DNA of 33,112 bases. Origin: an uncultured Monoglobus sp. Its GTDB lineage: Bacteria > Bacillota > Clostridia > Monoglobales > Monoglobaceae. Below the pieces are notes generated by a model. The model did no database searches and was not told the DNA's origin. It worked only from the letters and a program-made list of their open reading frames with translations. Positions 32,090 to 33,112 of the stretch are shown one piece after another. A program made the translations under genes and the position numbers. The stretch is from assembly GCA_947624775.1 (NCBI GenBank), contig CANQLT010000018.1:1-33112 (forward strand), given 5' to 3'. Position 1 is the stretch's first letter. Each line of letters begins with the position of its first letter.

Positions 32090-32200
32090 GACGATTTTAT
32101 ATTAATATCTCAGTTTTTTCAAGTTTGGATAAATATGCAAATTTTGTGCTTTTTCACGGTTTTTTTGAGGGATATTACACAAAATGAAAAACTCCCGTAA

Positions 32201-32229
32201 TACAAATGTAACCTGTTTTGTGATATAAT
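32201..32229 (+). promoter_or_regulatory. ftsK promoter
   Basis: TATAAT at 32224-32229 with a TG at 32221-32222 (extended -10). The -35 is weak (TACAAA, 32201-32206, 17-bp spacer). It points away from the leuA promoter. Confidence 0.7.
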
Positions 32230-32267
32230 TTATTCTGAATAATAACGCCTTTAAAGGAGAAATCGTA

Positions 32268-33112
32268 ATGGCGGCAAAAACAAAATCGACCAAAAAACCA
32301 AAACCGAAAAAAACGACGGCAAAAAGACAGCAAACTGGCACTTCCCGCGGCGCGGCGAGAGCGGCCGCGAGGACCGAAAAGCCGATCGCGGTCAAAAAAC
32401 CGGTAAAGCGCATGTCGGGCGAGGTGCAGGGTATTCTGCTTATCACGGCGGCGCTGCTGCTGGTGTGCGCGTTTTTCGTGCCCGCCGCGGGGATCGTGGG
32501 CGAGTTTATCAAAAACGTGTGCTACGGTCTGTTCGGCGCCGCGTCGTCGGTGTTTTTCGTATATTTTATCTTGGCGGGCATCAACTCGTTCCGCCTCAAG
32601 GAAAACGAGAGCGCGGCCTATAAGTGGGTAGTCCTGATCGGACTGATGATCTGCTCGGGCGTGATATTCGCCCTTGTGAAGCACGACACCTCATTCACGG
32701 GCGGCGGCTTTATGTCAAATCTCCGCGCGCTCTACGAAAACGGAATTGACGGGATAGGCGGCGGCATAATCAGCGGCTTTATATGCAAAGTCCTGACGCT
32801 GCTCATCGGATACATGGGCGCGTGGGTCTGCGCCTGCGCCCTGACGCTGGTGCTGTTTATAATTCTGACCGGTATCTCGGTTGAAAAAATATTCAGGGGC
32901 ATAGGCGGATTTTTCGCGAAAATACGCGAGAGCTTCCGCAGGCGCATGGAGCGCGAGATCGAATTTGATCCCGAGGACCCGCCTCACACCACCGAAAAAG
33001 CCGACAAGCAGCCCTCCACCCTAAAACTTATGAAAGACCGCCGCGCGGCAAAAAAAGAGGCGAAGCGCCTCAGACGCGAAGCGCGAAGCAGCGTTGATCA
33101 GACGCTTCGCGT
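32268..33112 (+). CDS. ftsK: DNA translocase FtsK/SpoIIIE, N-terminal part only
   Basis: The frame stays open to the window edge (281 codons). Residues 1-48 are a very basic Lys/Arg/Ala tail. Then about four membrane helices (roughly 53-75, 84-104, 113-135 and 160-205), as in the membrane anchor of FtsK/SpoIIIE, followed by a charged linker (RMEREIEFDPEDPPH, and a Lys/Arg-rich helix). The motor and gamma domains lie outside the window, so the call rests on topology, length and linker type; other N-terminally anchored proteins are possible. AAAGGAG lies eight bases before the ATG. Full-length family members segregate the chromosome terminus at the division septum. Confidence 0.8.
   Translation, partial: MAAKTKSTKKPKPKKTTAKRQQTGTSRGAARAAARTEKPIAVKKPVKRMSGEVQGILLITAALLLVCAFFVPAAGIVGEFIKNVCYGLFGAASSVFFVYFILAGINSFRLKENESAAYKWVVLIGLMICSGVIFALVKHDTSFTGGGFMSNLRALYENGIDGIGGGIISGFICKVLTLLIGYMGAWVCACALTLVLFIILTGISVEKIFRGIGGFFAKIRESFRRRMEREIEFDPEDPPHTTEKADKQPSTLKLMKDRRAAKKEAKRLRREARSSVDQTLR

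Overview
The window looks like a chromosomal segment of an anaerobic, low-to-mid-GC Bacillota, most likely a gut-type member of Clostridia. The signs are strong AGGAGG-type ribosome binding sites, consensus -35/-10 promoters with 17-bp spacers, S-layer-homology (SLH) proteins, LytTR regulators paired with GHKL kinases, a clostridial pyrH-frr-uppS-cdsA-dxr-rseP operon, and dispersed GC-rich palindromic repeats of a kind common in gut Clostridia. I cannot place it more finely without a search.

Region 1 (1-8445) is accessory and rearranged. It holds the 5' end of a secreted leucine-rich-repeat-like gene, an XRE regulator, several repeats, and a cluster of LytTR/GHKL signalling genes on the minus strand. 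RR1-HK1 and RR2-HK2 are complete pairs, each behind an almost identical promoter. A third kinase, HK3, has lost its response regulator; only a promoter-like relic and about 17-21 C-terminal codons seem to remain. The last 205 residues of HK2 and HK3 (phospho-acceptor and ATPase domains) are identical, encoded by 617 bp with only six synonymous differences, while their membrane sensor halves are unrelated. This suggests recent gene conversion or sensor swapping, with two sensors feeding one response regulator. A truncated surface-protein gene between HK3 and RR2 begins exactly at a 28-bp repeat that is also present at the end of HK1.

Region 2 (8446-12353) carries a GH51 alpha-L-arabinofuranosidase and an SLH-anchored cell-surface protein with a long Pro/Thr/Asp linker.

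Region 3 (12491-21868, all minus strand) is core metabolism and envelope. One operon runs from a small-multidrug-export-family membrane protein and a small coiled-coil membrane protein through pyrH, frr, uppS, cdsA, dxr and rseP. A second runs tsaE-tsaB-dac (tRNA threonylcarbamoyladenosine synthesis plus a D,D-carboxypeptidase).

Region 4 (21879-27228, plus strand) is a comEB-like dCMP deaminase, addA (with no addB next to it) and a UgtP/MGDG-synthase-like glycosyltransferase.

Region 5 (27229-33112) has a repeat-rich convergent intergenic region, then on the minus strand an unusual M13 metallopeptidase with N-terminal SLH repeats and leuA, and on the plus strand the 5' part of ftsK, divergent from leuA. 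I found no tRNA, rRNA, CRISPR array or intact transposase.
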